Below are positions 1 through 8,881 of a DNA stretch of 64,000 nucleotides, in pieces. Position 1 is the first letter of the stretch, and each line of letters opens with the position of its first letter. This DNA comes from Paenibacillus harenae (GTDB lineage Bacteria > Bacillota > Bacilli > Paenibacillales > Paenibacillaceae), in NCBI RefSeq assembly GCF_030812415.1, contig NZ_JAUSST010000005.1, positions 575,892 through 639,891 on the forward strand. Reading direction: 5' to 3'. The position numbers and the translations under genes are program-made. The notes beneath the pieces are model-generated. The model saw only the letters and a list, made by a program, of their open reading frames with translations, was not told the origin of the DNA and did not search any database.

Positions 1-2
1 TC

Positions 3-107
3 ATAAGCAAGGAGATCAGCCAATTGTCGGCAGGCAGGAAGGCGAGAAACTTCTATGCAGGAGATGCTTACAATCAGTCCGGATTCTTTATTGATCACCA
101 AAATTAG
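3..107 (+). CDS. C-terminal tail of an unidentified protein (partial)
   Basis: An open frame enters from the left edge and runs about 34 codons to a TAG at 105-107. The end of the protein reads ...YNQSGFFIDHQN. Codon choice looks coding (G/C-rich third positions, few rare codons), while the other two frames stop early or lack such bias. There is too little protein to assign a family. No clear terminator follows it; the next recognisable element is the riboswitch at about 290. Confidence 0.35.
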   Translation: MSKEISQLSAGRKARNFYAGDAYNQSGFFIDHQN

Positions 108-264
108 TGGGATCAGGCCTTTAGATGGTGGCTGATAAATTAGTTTTTATTATTTATACACATTATAGAAATTATTAATTTTCGGGGTGGAATAATATCC
201 GCCTCGTTTATTTTTATTTTCAATATTTTCGAGAAAACCAATGATTCTAGTCTTGTAAAACTAG

Positions 265-270
265 TATAAT
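265..270 (+). promoter_or_regulatory. Candidate -10 element for the riboswitch-adhesin transcript
   Basis: A perfect TATAAT lies about 22 bases before the first base of the riboswitch aptamer. That spacing would put the transcription start just ahead of the aptamer. No good -35 is visible at 17 bp (the hexamer there is TGATTC), so the promoter may be weak or activator-dependent. Confidence 0.4.
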
Positions 271-289
271 GTGGTAATATAGAACTATA

Positions 290-374
290 AAAGCTGATTA
301 CGATAACGGCAAACCTGTCGAAAGATAGGGACGCAAAGCTAGAGGGCCTTCCTAATGATGGCAGCCAGCTACCG
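290..374 (+). ncRNA. c-di-GMP-I (GEMM-I) riboswitch aptamer
   Basis: The conserved GEMM-I core can be read in order: GGCAAACC (307-315), a short hairpin capped by a GAAA tetraloop (316-327), GGGACGCAAAGC (328-339), then GGGCCT (344-349) and GGCAGCCAG (360-368). The 5' AGCTG at 292-296 can pair with CAGCT at 366-370 to close P1. GEMM-I RNAs bind cyclic di-GMP. The gene downstream is a secreted adhesin, a typical target class. Family assignment rests on motif match; ligand binding itself is established for the family, not shown here. Confidence 0.9.
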
Positions 375-394
375 AATAACCGGGCTTTTTTTTT
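367..394 (+). terminator. Riboswitch expression platform: intrinsic terminator
   Basis: AGC (367-369) and CCG (372-374) pair with CGG (381-383) and GCT (384-386) around the loop AATAAC, followed by nine T residues. The 5' arm is the same strand that closes aptamer stem P1. Ligand-stabilised P1 should therefore block the terminator, which predicts that c-di-GMP turns the gene ON. The direction of control is inference. Confidence 0.75.
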
Positions 395-420
395 ATGTAT
401 TTAAATAAGGAGGAAATGTT

Positions 421-3327
421 GTGAGTATAAAAAAATGGTTCCTAATGCTTATGTCAGCCGTTCTTGTAGCGACTGGAGTAGTAGTTCCGACAGTGCCGTC
501 CGTTGATGCTGCAGTCACGAACTATGTGAACGTGTCCAAACTTGTAAGTCCAGGCACGATAACTACAGAAGAAGAAGCGGAAGTAACGTTGAACATTCAA
601 GGTACCCCGCCAATTAACGAAATCGTTCCTAATGATGTCATTCTCATTATCGACAAATCAGGAAGCATGCATCCCAATTACAATAATGGCGAAGACAAAA
701 TGAATAATGCAAAGGAAGCAGCTAAAGGATTTGTCGACTTGATGGACCTTACAAAACATAGAGTCGGAATCGTAGATTTTTCGAGCACCAATTCTATTAC
801 ATCATTCCCATTATCGACAGATAAAGATGCCGTTAAATCATATATTAACGGTATATACGCTAGTGGAGGTACTGCCACCGGCGACGCGGTATCGGTAGCC
901 CAAAATATTCTGGCAAACAATCTTCGTCCGGAAGCACATCCTGTAATCGTGATTCTTACCGATGGAGAGGCAACTGAACCGAGCAACGATCCATTCGGCT
1001 ATGCGAAGCAAAAAGCAATGGATGCAAAAAGCGCCGGAACGGTTTTCTATACGATCGCGCTGTTAAAGCAGACGGATGATCCTGAGACTAGCGGGCCGAA
1101 TCAGTTGCTTCAGGAGATGGCAACGACGGCCAGCCACCATCATTTCGTTCTTGGTTCTACCGGTCTGAGCGAAATTTATGCGGCGATCGTTAGGGAAATT
1201 GGTTTGGCCAGCGCCTATGACGTAACGGTGACGGATGTCGTGACGCCTGATTTTGAGATCGTTCCAGATTCGTACACCTCTAATATTCCCCAACCTACAG
1301 TTAGCGGCAATACATTAACGTGGAAGTTTAATGAGTTGAAGGACAGTACGCTTACGTTTACATATAGAATTAGACCGGTAAGCGCTACGAAGACGGGAGC
1401 TTTGCCGATATCTACAGTTAACTCTGTTATAACGTATAAAGATTATGCCGGGGCCGCTCGAACGAAAGCAATTCCTATCGTTAACTTGAACGTGAAGTTG
1501 CCTGCTCCCGAAATTACTTCTATCGTTCAATCGTACGGTCATCCTAATGGAGGCGAGACCGTTACGATTGCAGGGAAAAATTTCGTAAGCGGAGCAACGA
1601 TCACTTTCGGTGGAAAACTGGCGACGAACGTTACGATTATTAGCCCAACGGAAGCAACGGCAACCGTTCCTTCAGGCAATCAGGGTCTTGCAACGGTTAC
1701 TTTAAAAAACCCGGATAGCCAGACAGCGACCGGAGAATACCGGTATAAAGCCGATCCTATTGTTACCAACATATCACCTGCTAATGGGCCACTCGCAGGT
1801 AATAATAAAGTAGTAATTCAAGGAAAATATTTCATGCCAGGTATTACAGTGAAATTCGGGGATAATGTTGCGGCTATGTACTATTACAGAGATCATACGT
1901 ATATGCAAGTAACCGTTCCTGCAGGAGTGCAGCCGGGTCAGGTGGACGTTACGTTGACGAACCCGGACGGCACATCAACCGTTGTGAGCAATGGTTATAC
2001 GTACGACACACCGCCAAGCACATTGCCGGAAGTGATCAGTATCTCCCCGAATACAAGTACGCTTACTGGAGGGACGACCTCATACGTAAACGGACGGAAT
2101 TTCGTTTCCGGGTTGGTAGTGAAAATTGGAGAAAATGAGTCTATTACAACATTCGTATCGGATACCAGACTTCAAATAACAGTTCCGGCGAACAGCACGG
2201 CCGGCGTTTACGATGTTACTGTAATCGATAGTCAAGGCAACCAATATACGTTGGTCGGCGCGTTCACTTATACGGCACCGGTGTACCCGGTTCCTAGCGT
2301 AAAGTCGATAACTCCAGTATCAGGTCCGCTGGAAGGCGGAACGACCGTCTATGTTAACGGGTCAGGCTTCACGAAAGATTCGACAGTATTTTTCGGTGAA
2401 CAACAATCCGCAGCAGTAACATTTTTAAGTGACACTCGAGTAAGCGCAAAGTCGCCGGCAGCAACAGCAGCCGGGAAAGTAGACATTACAGTTGTGAACG
2501 TGAATCAAACGGGTGTTCTTTCGCAAGCATTCGAGTACATTGTTCCGCAGCCTGAACCCGTTACGATTACGAGCCTTACGCCTAATGTCGGAACAACGCA
2601 GGGCGGAGACACTGTTTATATCACCGGTGACAACTTGAAAACAGGTGCAACCGTTTCGTTCGGCACTGTTTCGACGAGTATAACATTAATCAGTTCAACC
2701 AGAGCAAGCGTAAGGGTACCGGCGAGCGCAGTGGTAGGATTTGTAGATGTGACTTGGACAAATAAAGACGGAATGTCGAGTACGCTGGCACAAGCCTATG
2801 AATATACACCAGTGAAACCTACGATAACGGGTTTATCTCCTAGCACAGGTTCGAAGGATGGGGGAACGACGGTTTATATTAGTGGTACTTTATTTGACGC
2901 AAGCATGACGGTTTCGGTTAATAGCGTCATTGTACCTGTAACGCTTGTCAGCGATACAAGGGCGAGAATTGTAACACCGCCAGGACCGCTGGGCATTGTT
3001 CCACTAACGGTGACTGCGGCAAATGGCCAGTCAGCTACTACTGATTTTACGTATGTAAATCCGATCTTGGGTCCAGCTCCGATCATTCAGAGTTTGACAA
3101 AAACGTCAGGCGTGGCAGCGGGCGGATTTACGTTATATATCAATGGCTCCAATTTTGTTAACAAACCAATCGTAATGTTTGGCTCTGTTGAAGCCACTTC
3201 CGTAACTTGGACGAGTTCTACTCGCTTGACAGTGAAAGTTCCTGCAGGTGTCAGTGGTCCGGTTGAAGTGAAGGTTATTAACCCGGATAAACAAGAAAGC
3301 AATACGACCACCTTTACCTACTTGTAA
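421..3327 (+). CDS. Secreted vWA-domain adhesin with seven IPT/TIG repeats
   Basis: 968 aa. GTG start 7 nt after AAGGAGG (407-413). Residues 1-31 form a signal peptide ending ...PSVDAA. A von Willebrand A domain covers about 70-255, with the MIDAS motif D78-x-S80-x-S82 (IIDKSGSM). Residues about 361-968 hold seven IPT/TIG immunoglobulin-like repeats of about 85 aa, each opening with a phrase like ITSLTP..G...GG..V.I.G.NF. There is no LPXTG motif, SLH domain or C-terminal membrane segment, so surface attachment is unclear. It probably acts outside the cell in adhesion or matrix formation. Expression should follow c-di-GMP through the upstream riboswitch. The gene stands alone and ends at a bidirectional terminator. 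The ligand is unknown. Confidence 0.85.
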   Translation: MSIKKWFLMLMSAVLVATGVVVPTVPSVDAAVTNYVNVSKLVSPGTITTEEEAEVTLNIQGTPPINEIVPNDVILIIDKSGSMHPNYNNGEDKMNNAKEAAKGFVDLMDLTKHRVGIVDFSSTNSITSFPLSTDKDAVKSYINGIYASGGTATGDAVSVAQNILANNLRPEAHPVIVILTDGEATEPSNDPFGYAKQKAMDAKSAGTVFYTIALLKQTDDPETSGPNQLLQEMATTASHHHFVLGSTGLSEIYAAIVREIGLASAYDVTVTDVVTPDFEIVPDSYTSNIPQPTVSGNTLTWKFNELKDSTLTFTYRIRPVSATKTGALPISTVNSVITYKDYAGAARTKAIPIVNLNVKLPAPEITSIVQSYGHPNGGETVTIAGKNFVSGATITFGGKLATNVTIISPTEATATVPSGNQGLATVTLKNPDSQTATGEYRYKADPIVTNISPANGPLAGNNKVVIQGKYFMPGITVKFGDNVAAMYYYRDHTYMQVTVPAGVQPGQVDVTLTNPDGTSTVVSNGYTYDTPPSTLPEVISISPNTSTLTGGTTSYVNGRNFVSGLVVKIGENESITTFVSDTRLQITVPANSTAGVYDVTVIDSQGNQYTLVGAFTYTAPVYPVPSVKSITPVSGPLEGGTTVYVNGSGFTKDSTVFFGEQQSAAVTFLSDTRVSAKSPAATAAGKVDITVVNVNQTGVLSQAFEYIVPQPEPVTITSLTPNVGTTQGGDTVYITGDNLKTGATVSFGTVSTSITLISSTRASVRVPASAVVGFVDVTWTNKDGMSSTLAQAYEYTPVKPTITGLSPSTGSKDGGTTVYISGTLFDASMTVSVNSVIVPVTLVSDTRARIVTPPGPLGIVPLTVTAANGQSATTDFTYVNPILGPAPIIQSLTKTSGVAAGGFTLYINGSNFVNKPIVMFGSVEATSVTWTSSTRLTVKVPAGVSGPVEVKVINPDKQESNTTTFTYL

Positions 3328-3340
3328 TTGTGGTCAAATA

Positions 3341-3404
3341 AAAAGCACACTTGGAATGAACTCGGATCGTACTAATCCGATAAAGTTCCAAGGGTGCTTT
3401 TTTT
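3341..3404. terminator. Bidirectional terminator between convergent genes
   Basis: A long hairpin in which AAAAGCAC and CTTGGAA pair with TTCCAAG and GTGCTTTT, with an inner CGGAT/ATCCG stem. It is flanked by T runs on both strands and serves both the adhesin and the convergent glycosyltransferase. Confidence 0.85.
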
Positions 3405-3405
3405 A

Positions 3406-5214
3406 TTAAATATTGTTCATCCAGCGATGAGCGGAATCTATAATTTCTGTGTTTAGCATACGGACATTTTCAGATGAACAATTTTCGTGAATGAGCCCGA
3501 TGAACAGGGGCGAATGCTCTAATTGATAAGCTTGTAGCCAGCACTGAAACGCTGACTCGGGATCGCCTATGTTGACGTGCAGTTGTCCAAGCAATTGAAG
3601 GCTGGAGGCATTCAGAGCTTGATGTTGGAGAAGTAATTCAAGTAACTCGACCGTCTCGTCTGTTCGTCCAATTCTACTGATGGCTGCAGCGAGATTGTTA
3701 ATGGTTTCTGTATTCTCCACCGTTTCGAGAAGAGCATAATAATGATCAGTATGACCGTACTTAAGCAGATATAGCAATGTATCCATTAACGGTTCCTGCT
3801 GAGAGAGAGCTTCTGGTGTGACGTTATGATAGATAATATCTACCATCGCCGATACTGAAACTGGGATCAAGGATTTGGTTTCAGTTATGTCCGGACAACT
3901 AGCTGATCGGCTCAGCATAGTGAACAATAATGAGTCCAATGCGTTGATCTGTAAATGCTGATGGATCAATAGCTGGTTGTAATACACCGAAACGGCAAGA
4001 TTGCCCGCCTTCAAGGCGGCATTATGCAACAGCAATATGTGAAGCGGCTGATGAGAAGGGTATAGTTCATTTAATCGGTTCACAATTGCCTCTGGATCCA
4101 TGAACAACGTCAGGTGATCCATATATTGTTGCAAGACGGAATAGTTTTTCGGTTGATTTTGCAGCGTTTTTGACCAGTAGGAGATGGCGTCATCTAATCT
4201 GCTTTGTTGCCTCGCGATTTCCGCTAACCGATGATACGGAATAACCTTCCTGTGAGACATCTCGAGAACATTGGGAGAGCGGCCGGCGGCATCAGCTTTT
4301 TCTGTAAATTTGATGCAAGTTAAATAACGTTCGGATGCGGCATTCAAGAACCCGAGTTCTTCTAATAATAAACCGTGCAGGCAATGATAGTCGATAGTGT
4401 CAGGGGCTGTGATTAAGCCTTGTTGGATATGAACGTTGGCTTGCTCGAATTCGCTGGTCTGAAGCTCCAGGCCGATTAAGCTCGTCAAGAGATAGTGATA
4501 CCATGCATCCGTAGGCCGGCTCTTTTCGTAGGACCGGTAGTAACATTGAAGGGCTTCCTGCTTCTCGTCTGTTGATTTGTACTGGTTGCCTAGGACGAAT
4601 TGATAATAAGGGTCCGTTTCTTGTCCAGACTTCATTTGTTCAAGAATTAACATATTGCGTGCAGATTTATTCTGTTCGTTGACAACGTTGCTCGTATAAC
4701 CGGTATGATAAATGGTGAAGGGTAATGCTTGCAAAATTAACTTTTGTTTTTCACAAGTCAGTTGTTCGTGCAAAGGCTGCTTATAATAGATTAGCCCGTT
4801 ATTCGCAAACAATCGTGCACCTTGCGATTTCAATACTTGGGTTTCATCATCTCCGTCGCCTAGAAGATTCATAATATTTAGAAGAAAAACTTCCGGCTTT
4901 CGTTCAGGGCGAGAAGAAAGAAGTTTTCGCAGCTCTTCGTGATTGTACTGTTCGATATATTCATCGGCATCCAATATTAAAATCCACTTTCCGGTGGCGT
5001 ACTTTAATGATTCATTTCGTGCGGCAGCAAAATCGTTTATCCAAGCAAAATCGTAGACATGCTCCGTATACTCCAGGGCAATTGCTTTGGTCCGGTCTGT
5101 AGAGCCTGTATCCACTATAATAATTTCATCGACCAGCGTTTTTACGCTTTCTAGGCAACGGGACAGCAATTTTTGTTCATTTTTGACGATCATGCACAGT
5201 GAAAGTAATTTCAT
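3406..5214 (-). CDS. Glycosyltransferase family 2 with C-terminal TPR-like region
   Basis: 602 aa. The ATG at 5214 is preceded by GGAGG (5219-5223); an in-frame TTG at 5232 lies upstream of that site and is rejected. Residues 1-230 are a GT-A fold GT2 domain: LSLCMIVKNE opening, VDTGSTD, and the metal-binding D82-A-D84. The rest is helical with TPR-like pairs (about 200-590). There is no signal peptide or membrane span, so it is probably cytoplasmic. Proteins of this shape in Firmicutes often sit beside surface-protein or flagellin glycosylation clusters. It is convergent with the adhesin and divergent from the sugar operon. Donor and acceptor are unknown; the guess that it glycosylates the neighbouring adhesin is inference. 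Confidence 0.8.
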   Translation of the reverse strand: MKLLSLCMIVKNEQKLLSRCLESVKTLVDEIIIVDTGSTDRTKAIALEYTEHVYDFAWINDFAAARNESLKYATGKWILILDADEYIEQYNHEELRKLLSSRPERKPEVFLLNIMNLLGDGDDETQVLKSQGARLFANNGLIYYKQPLHEQLTCEKQKLILQALPFTIYHTGYTSNVVNEQNKSARNMLILEQMKSGQETDPYYQFVLGNQYKSTDEKQEALQCYYRSYEKSRPTDAWYHYLLTSLIGLELQTSEFEQANVHIQQGLITAPDTIDYHCLHGLLLEELGFLNAASERYLTCIKFTEKADAAGRSPNVLEMSHRKVIPYHRLAEIARQQSRLDDAISYWSKTLQNQPKNYSVLQQYMDHLTLFMDPEAIVNRLNELYPSHQPLHILLLHNAALKAGNLAVSVYYNQLLIHQHLQINALDSLLFTMLSRSASCPDITETKSLIPVSVSAMVDIIYHNVTPEALSQQEPLMDTLLYLLKYGHTDHYYALLETVENTETINNLAAAISRIGRTDETVELLELLLQHQALNASSLQLLGQLHVNIGDPESAFQCWLQAYQLEHSPLFIGLIHENCSSENVRMLNTEIIDSAHRWMNNI

Positions 5215-5257
5215 AGGCCCTCCGGGGTACAAGTGAATTCGAATGATTTATTCATCT

Positions 5258-5263
5258 ATTATA
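5258..5263 (-). promoter_or_regulatory. Candidate -10 for the leftward glycosyltransferase
   Basis: TATAAT on the minus strand, 44 bases before the ATG. A TCGACA hexamer lies 19 bp further upstream, a suboptimal -35. Confidence 0.35.
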
Positions 5264-5317
5264 TCGGATTTTCGACGGATTCTGTCGATGATTAATTTCA
5301 TCAGGTTAATAAAAAAA

Positions 5318-5323
5318 TATAAT
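5318..5323 (+). promoter_or_regulatory. Candidate -10 for the sugar operon
   Basis: TATAAT on the plus strand, 73 bases before the operon's first ATG. The -35 region is AT-rich and not well defined. Confidence 0.35.
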
Positions 5324-5395
5324 TTGCCGATAAACACATTAGAACGCTAATCTATTATTCTAGCTTCTATTAACTTATTGTGCAGGAGCTGACGC

Positions 5396-7018
5396 ATGTT
5401 GAATAAGCAATTAATCAGACAATATATAGAAATGGGTAAGTTAGAAGAAGCAAACGAAATTATTTCTAAGTTAGAGCAGCAAAAAGCACTTGATATTGAG
5501 ATTATTTCTATGAAAGTTGTTACATTAATAATGCAACAAGAACTTTCGGAAGCCCTGGAGTGGACGTCTAAAGGGCTGCGTGAAAATCATACATACAGTG
5601 ATCTTCTATATAATCGGGGCTACATTCTTCAACAGATCGGGGAACTGCATAAGGCGAAAGAATACTATAATCTTTCAATTGAAACGGGTGCAAACCAGGA
5701 ATTGGAAGAATCCGTAAAATCCTCGTTAGATTCTGTTAATCAACAGCTCTCAGAAAGAGGGATTAAACAAAAACCGCTCGTCAGTATTGTTTTACTTGCC
5801 TACAATCACATTGACTACACCAAATTATGTGTTGAAAGTATATTACGTTATACAAGTCATATCAACTATGAGCTTATACTTGTTAATAATGGTTCGTCGG
5901 ATGGAACCAGGGAACTGTTCGACTCAATAACCGACGCCAAAGTAAGACACCTCTCGAAAAATGTCGGCCCGGTAAACGGGTTTAATGAGGGGATTGAGGC
6001 TGCGGAAGGAAAGTATATTGCATGTGTATGTAATGATTTCATATTTACACCAAGATGGATGGATAATCTATTGGCTTGTATAGAATCTGATGAGACGATT
6101 GGCTTCGTTTCACCAGGAGCAAGTTTTGTCAGTAATCATCAGTCGATATCCGGCAGCTACACAAACATAGGTGAAATGTTGAACTTTGCAGAACAATATA
6201 ATAAATCGGATAGTAGTAAGTGGGAAGAGAGAGTAAGGCTGCTTCCATGTGTATTAATGGTTCGAGCGAAATTGTTTCGTGAAATAGGGAAATATGATCC
6301 TCATTTTTATTTTGGAGAATTCGCAGATGATGATATAAGCTTTCGAATTCGCCGTGCAGGATATAAATTAGTTTATTGTAAAGATACATTCACCTATCAT
6401 TTTGGTTCTATTACTACTAAAGACGATCAGATAAACAATAACTCATTGTCAGTTAGCCGCCAATTGTTTATCGATAAACATGGATTAGATGTTTGGGTTG
6501 ACGGGGTGTTTTCATCCCTTCTTTTAGACGGGCTAAAACTTACGACTCAACGTACGCCTATAGCGATTCTTGGAGTTCATACGAAATGTGGAGCGAATCC
6601 TCTTCAACTCAAGAACCGACTGAAGGAGCAAGGCGTTCTCGAGGTGGGGATTACAAACTATTGTATTGATTCCAAGTATATGGCTGATTTGCGCTCGGTT
6701 TCGAACTATGTTTTTGAAGGAGATATAGCGCAGCTAAAGAATAAATTAGATGGAGTCAAGTATGATTATATTATATTTGAACATCATATCGATATATTCA
6801 AAAGTAATCCCTTCATTATCGAGCATTTAATTCAATTGCTCACGAATGATGGGGAAATTGGACTGTTAATCAAACTGGATCGCGAAGATACACCCTATCT
6901 AGATCTTGTCCGCCAATTAGAACAACAAGAATGCAGGATTAATTATTCAATATTAGAGAAAGAACCTTTGAACAGTTATAACTTAATCATTACAGCTCAA
7001 AGGAGTATAACACGATGA
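5396..7018 (+). CDS. TPR - GT2 glycosyltransferase - methyltransferase-like fusion protein
   Basis: 540 aa. ATG 7 nt after AGGAG. Residues 1-120 are TPR-like helices. About 127-345 are a GT2 domain (PLVSIVLLAYNH, then NNGSSDGTRE). The metal-site position reads CND rather than a clean DxD. About 385-540 resemble a class I methyltransferase Rossmann fold: a degenerate glycine loop (ILGVHTKCGANPLQLK), then YDYIIFEHHIDIF and LLTNDGEIGLLI. The usual acidic SAM-binding loop looks poor, so this part may be structural. Soluble, no signal peptide. First gene of the operon; its ATGA overlaps the next start. Wobble positions are AT-rich compared with the housekeeping genes. Confidence 0.75.
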   Translation: MLNKQLIRQYIEMGKLEEANEIISKLEQQKALDIEIISMKVVTLIMQQELSEALEWTSKGLRENHTYSDLLYNRGYILQQIGELHKAKEYYNLSIETGANQELEESVKSSLDSVNQQLSERGIKQKPLVSIVLLAYNHIDYTKLCVESILRYTSHINYELILVNNGSSDGTRELFDSITDAKVRHLSKNVGPVNGFNEGIEAAEGKYIACVCNDFIFTPRWMDNLLACIESDETIGFVSPGASFVSNHQSISGSYTNIGEMLNFAEQYNKSDSSKWEERVRLLPCVLMVRAKLFREIGKYDPHFYFGEFADDDISFRIRRAGYKLVYCKDTFTYHFGSITTKDDQINNNSLSVSRQLFIDKHGLDVWVDGVFSSLLLDGLKLTTQRTPIAILGVHTKCGANPLQLKNRLKEQGVLEVGITNYCIDSKYMADLRSVSNYVFEGDIAQLKNKLDGVKYDYIIFEHHIDIFKSNPFIIEHLIQLLTNDGEIGLLIKLDREDTPYLDLVRQLEQQECRINYSILEKEPLNSYNLIITAQRSITR

Positions 7019-7785
7019 AGGCAGTCATCTTAGCAGGCGGTCTTGGGACAAGGCTTAGTGAAGAAACGGATGTTAAGCCGAAGCCTATGGTTGAAATCGG
7101 TGGCAATCCTATACTATGGCACATAATGAAAATGTATTCTGTGCATGGTATCAACGATTTTGTTATTTGTCTTGGCTACAAGGGTTATGTAATAAAAGAG
7201 TTTTTCTCCAATTATTTTCTTCATCAATCCGATGTAACATTTGATTTGGTTGGGAACAAGGTCGAGGTTCATAACACTAATAGTGAACCTTGGCGTGTTA
7301 CCTTGGTAGATACTGGTTCTAACACAATGACTGGTGGACGATTGAAAAGAGTAAAAAAATATTTGGATAACGATACGTTTTGTTTTACCTATGGTGATGG
7401 TGTTAGTGACGTGAATATTCGGCATTTAGTAGACTATCACAAGCAGCAAGGTGCAAAGGCAACGTTGACTGCCGTGGAGCCGCCTGGACGTTTCGGTGCA
7501 TTACAAATCGAACATGAGAAGGTAAAGCAATTTCATGAGAAGCCGCGCGGCGAAGGGAGCTGGATAAACGGCGGCTTTTTTGTACTTGAGCCTGACGTTT
7601 TTCAATATATTACGGATGATTCAACAATCTGGGAGCTTGATCCACTGGAACGTTTAGCCCGTGAAGGTCAGCTTGTAAGTTATAAACACAACGGTTTCTG
7701 GCAGCCTATGGATACGCTCCGTGACCGATTGAAACTGGAGGAGCTTTGGGCAACGGGAGAAGCACCTTGGAAAGTGTGGGATTAA
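7015..7785 (+). CDS. rfbF: Glucose-1-phosphate cytidylyltransferase
   Basis: 256 aa, normal length. Transfers CMP from CTP to glucose-1-phosphate to make CDP-glucose, the committed step of CDP-6-deoxyhexose synthesis. The nucleotidyltransferase signature LAGGLGTRLSEET with the KPKPMVEIGG lysine sits at residues 6-30. The sequence also carries the family phrases TFCFTYGDGVSDVN and GEGSWINGGFFV. The start overlaps the previous stop by four bases (ATGA), so translation is probably coupled. It is followed after one base by the dehydratase, the standard rfbF-rfbG pair. Confidence 0.93.
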   Translation: MKAVILAGGLGTRLSEETDVKPKPMVEIGGNPILWHIMKMYSVHGINDFVICLGYKGYVIKEFFSNYFLHQSDVTFDLVGNKVEVHNTNSEPWRVTLVDTGSNTMTGGRLKRVKKYLDNDTFCFTYGDGVSDVNIRHLVDYHKQQGAKATLTAVEPPGRFGALQIEHEKVKQFHEKPRGEGSWINGGFFVLEPDVFQYITDDSTIWELDPLERLAREGQLVSYKHNGFWQPMDTLRDRLKLEELWATGEAPWKVWD

Positions 7786-7786
7786 G

Positions 7787-8881
7787 ATGAATTTCTGGAG
7801 AAATAAAAGAGTTCTAATAACCGGTCACACTGGTTTCAAGGGAAGCTGGCTTTCACTATGGTTACAGCAAAAGGGTGCTGTTGTTTTTGGATACGCACTT
7901 CCACCGCAAGACGATACGAGTTTGTTTAAACAAGCGGATGTTGGAGCAAATATGTTATCTATTGAAGCTGATATAAGGGATCGTCAAACCTTGCAAAAAG
8001 TTATAAATACCCACAAACCGGAATTCGTATTTCATTTAGCGGCGCAGCCGTTAGTTCGCAAATCATATGAAGACCCAGTGGCTACTTATGATGTGAATGT
8101 AATGGGCACTGTTCACCTATTAGACGCTCTTCGGCAATGCGAATCAACCAAGGTTGTAATCAACGTGACAAGTGACAAATGCTACGATAATAAGGAATGG
8201 GAATGGGGATATAGAGAAACGGATGCGCTTGGAGGATATGATCCTTATAGCAGCAGCAAAGGCTGCTCAGAAATTGTAACGAACGCGTTCCGCCGTTCTT
8301 TTTTTCATGAGAAAGAAGTACATGTAGCAAGTACTCGTGCTGGCAATGTCATTGGAGGCGGTGATTGGTCGGAGGACAGGCTTGTTCCTGACGTCGTACG
8401 TGCTTGCCGAGAAGGGAGAGCGCCACTAATTCGCAACCCTTATGCTGTGCGCCCATGGCAGCATGTATTGGAGCCGCTTAGTGGTTATCTAACGTTAGCT
8501 GAAGCTATGTGGACCAAGGGAGAAAGGTTTGCAGAAGCTTGGAATTTTGGGCCGAGTGATGACCATGTAATGAATGTGGGGGATATTACTAAACACATTG
8601 TAGATCTATGGGGAACAGGCTTGAAATGGGAATATGACAATAAGAAACAGCCGCATGAAGCGAATTTGCTTAAACTTGACTGTTCCAAGGCTAGAAGCAG
8701 CCTAGGTTGGAGTCCAAAGCTGACAGCCTACGAAACGTTAAGCTGGACGGTAGATGCTTATAAGCAGGAGGCGGAGGACGCCGATATGCGGAAGGTATTG
8801 GAATCTCAAATAGAAGCTTATGAGCGTAAGGGGTCTACAACATGGATACAAGAACATGCCGATTTTGCCATTCGCAATTAA
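7787..8881 (+). CDS. rfbG: CDP-glucose 4,6-dehydratase
   Basis: 364 aa. Extended short-chain dehydrogenase that converts CDP-glucose to CDP-4-keto-6-deoxyglucose using bound NAD. N-terminal NAD loop GHTGFKGSW, the TSDKCY segment and the catalytic YSSSK motif are all intact. Starts one base after rfbF stops. Its last 40 bases overlap the next gene in another frame. No 3-dehydrase (rfbH/ddhC) follows, so the C3 oxygen is probably retained. Confidence 0.93.
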   Translation: MNFWRNKRVLITGHTGFKGSWLSLWLQQKGAVVFGYALPPQDDTSLFKQADVGANMLSIEADIRDRQTLQKVINTHKPEFVFHLAAQPLVRKSYEDPVATYDVNVMGTVHLLDALRQCESTKVVINVTSDKCYDNKEWEWGYRETDALGGYDPYSSSKGCSEIVTNAFRRSFFHEKEVHVASTRAGNVIGGGDWSEDRLVPDVVRACREGRAPLIRNPYAVRPWQHVLEPLSGYLTLAEAMWTKGERFAEAWNFGPSDDHVMNVGDITKHIVDLWGTGLKWEYDNKKQPHEANLLKLDCSKARSSLGWSPKLTAYETLSWTVDAYKQEAEDADMRKVLESQIEAYERKGSTTWIQEHADFAIRN

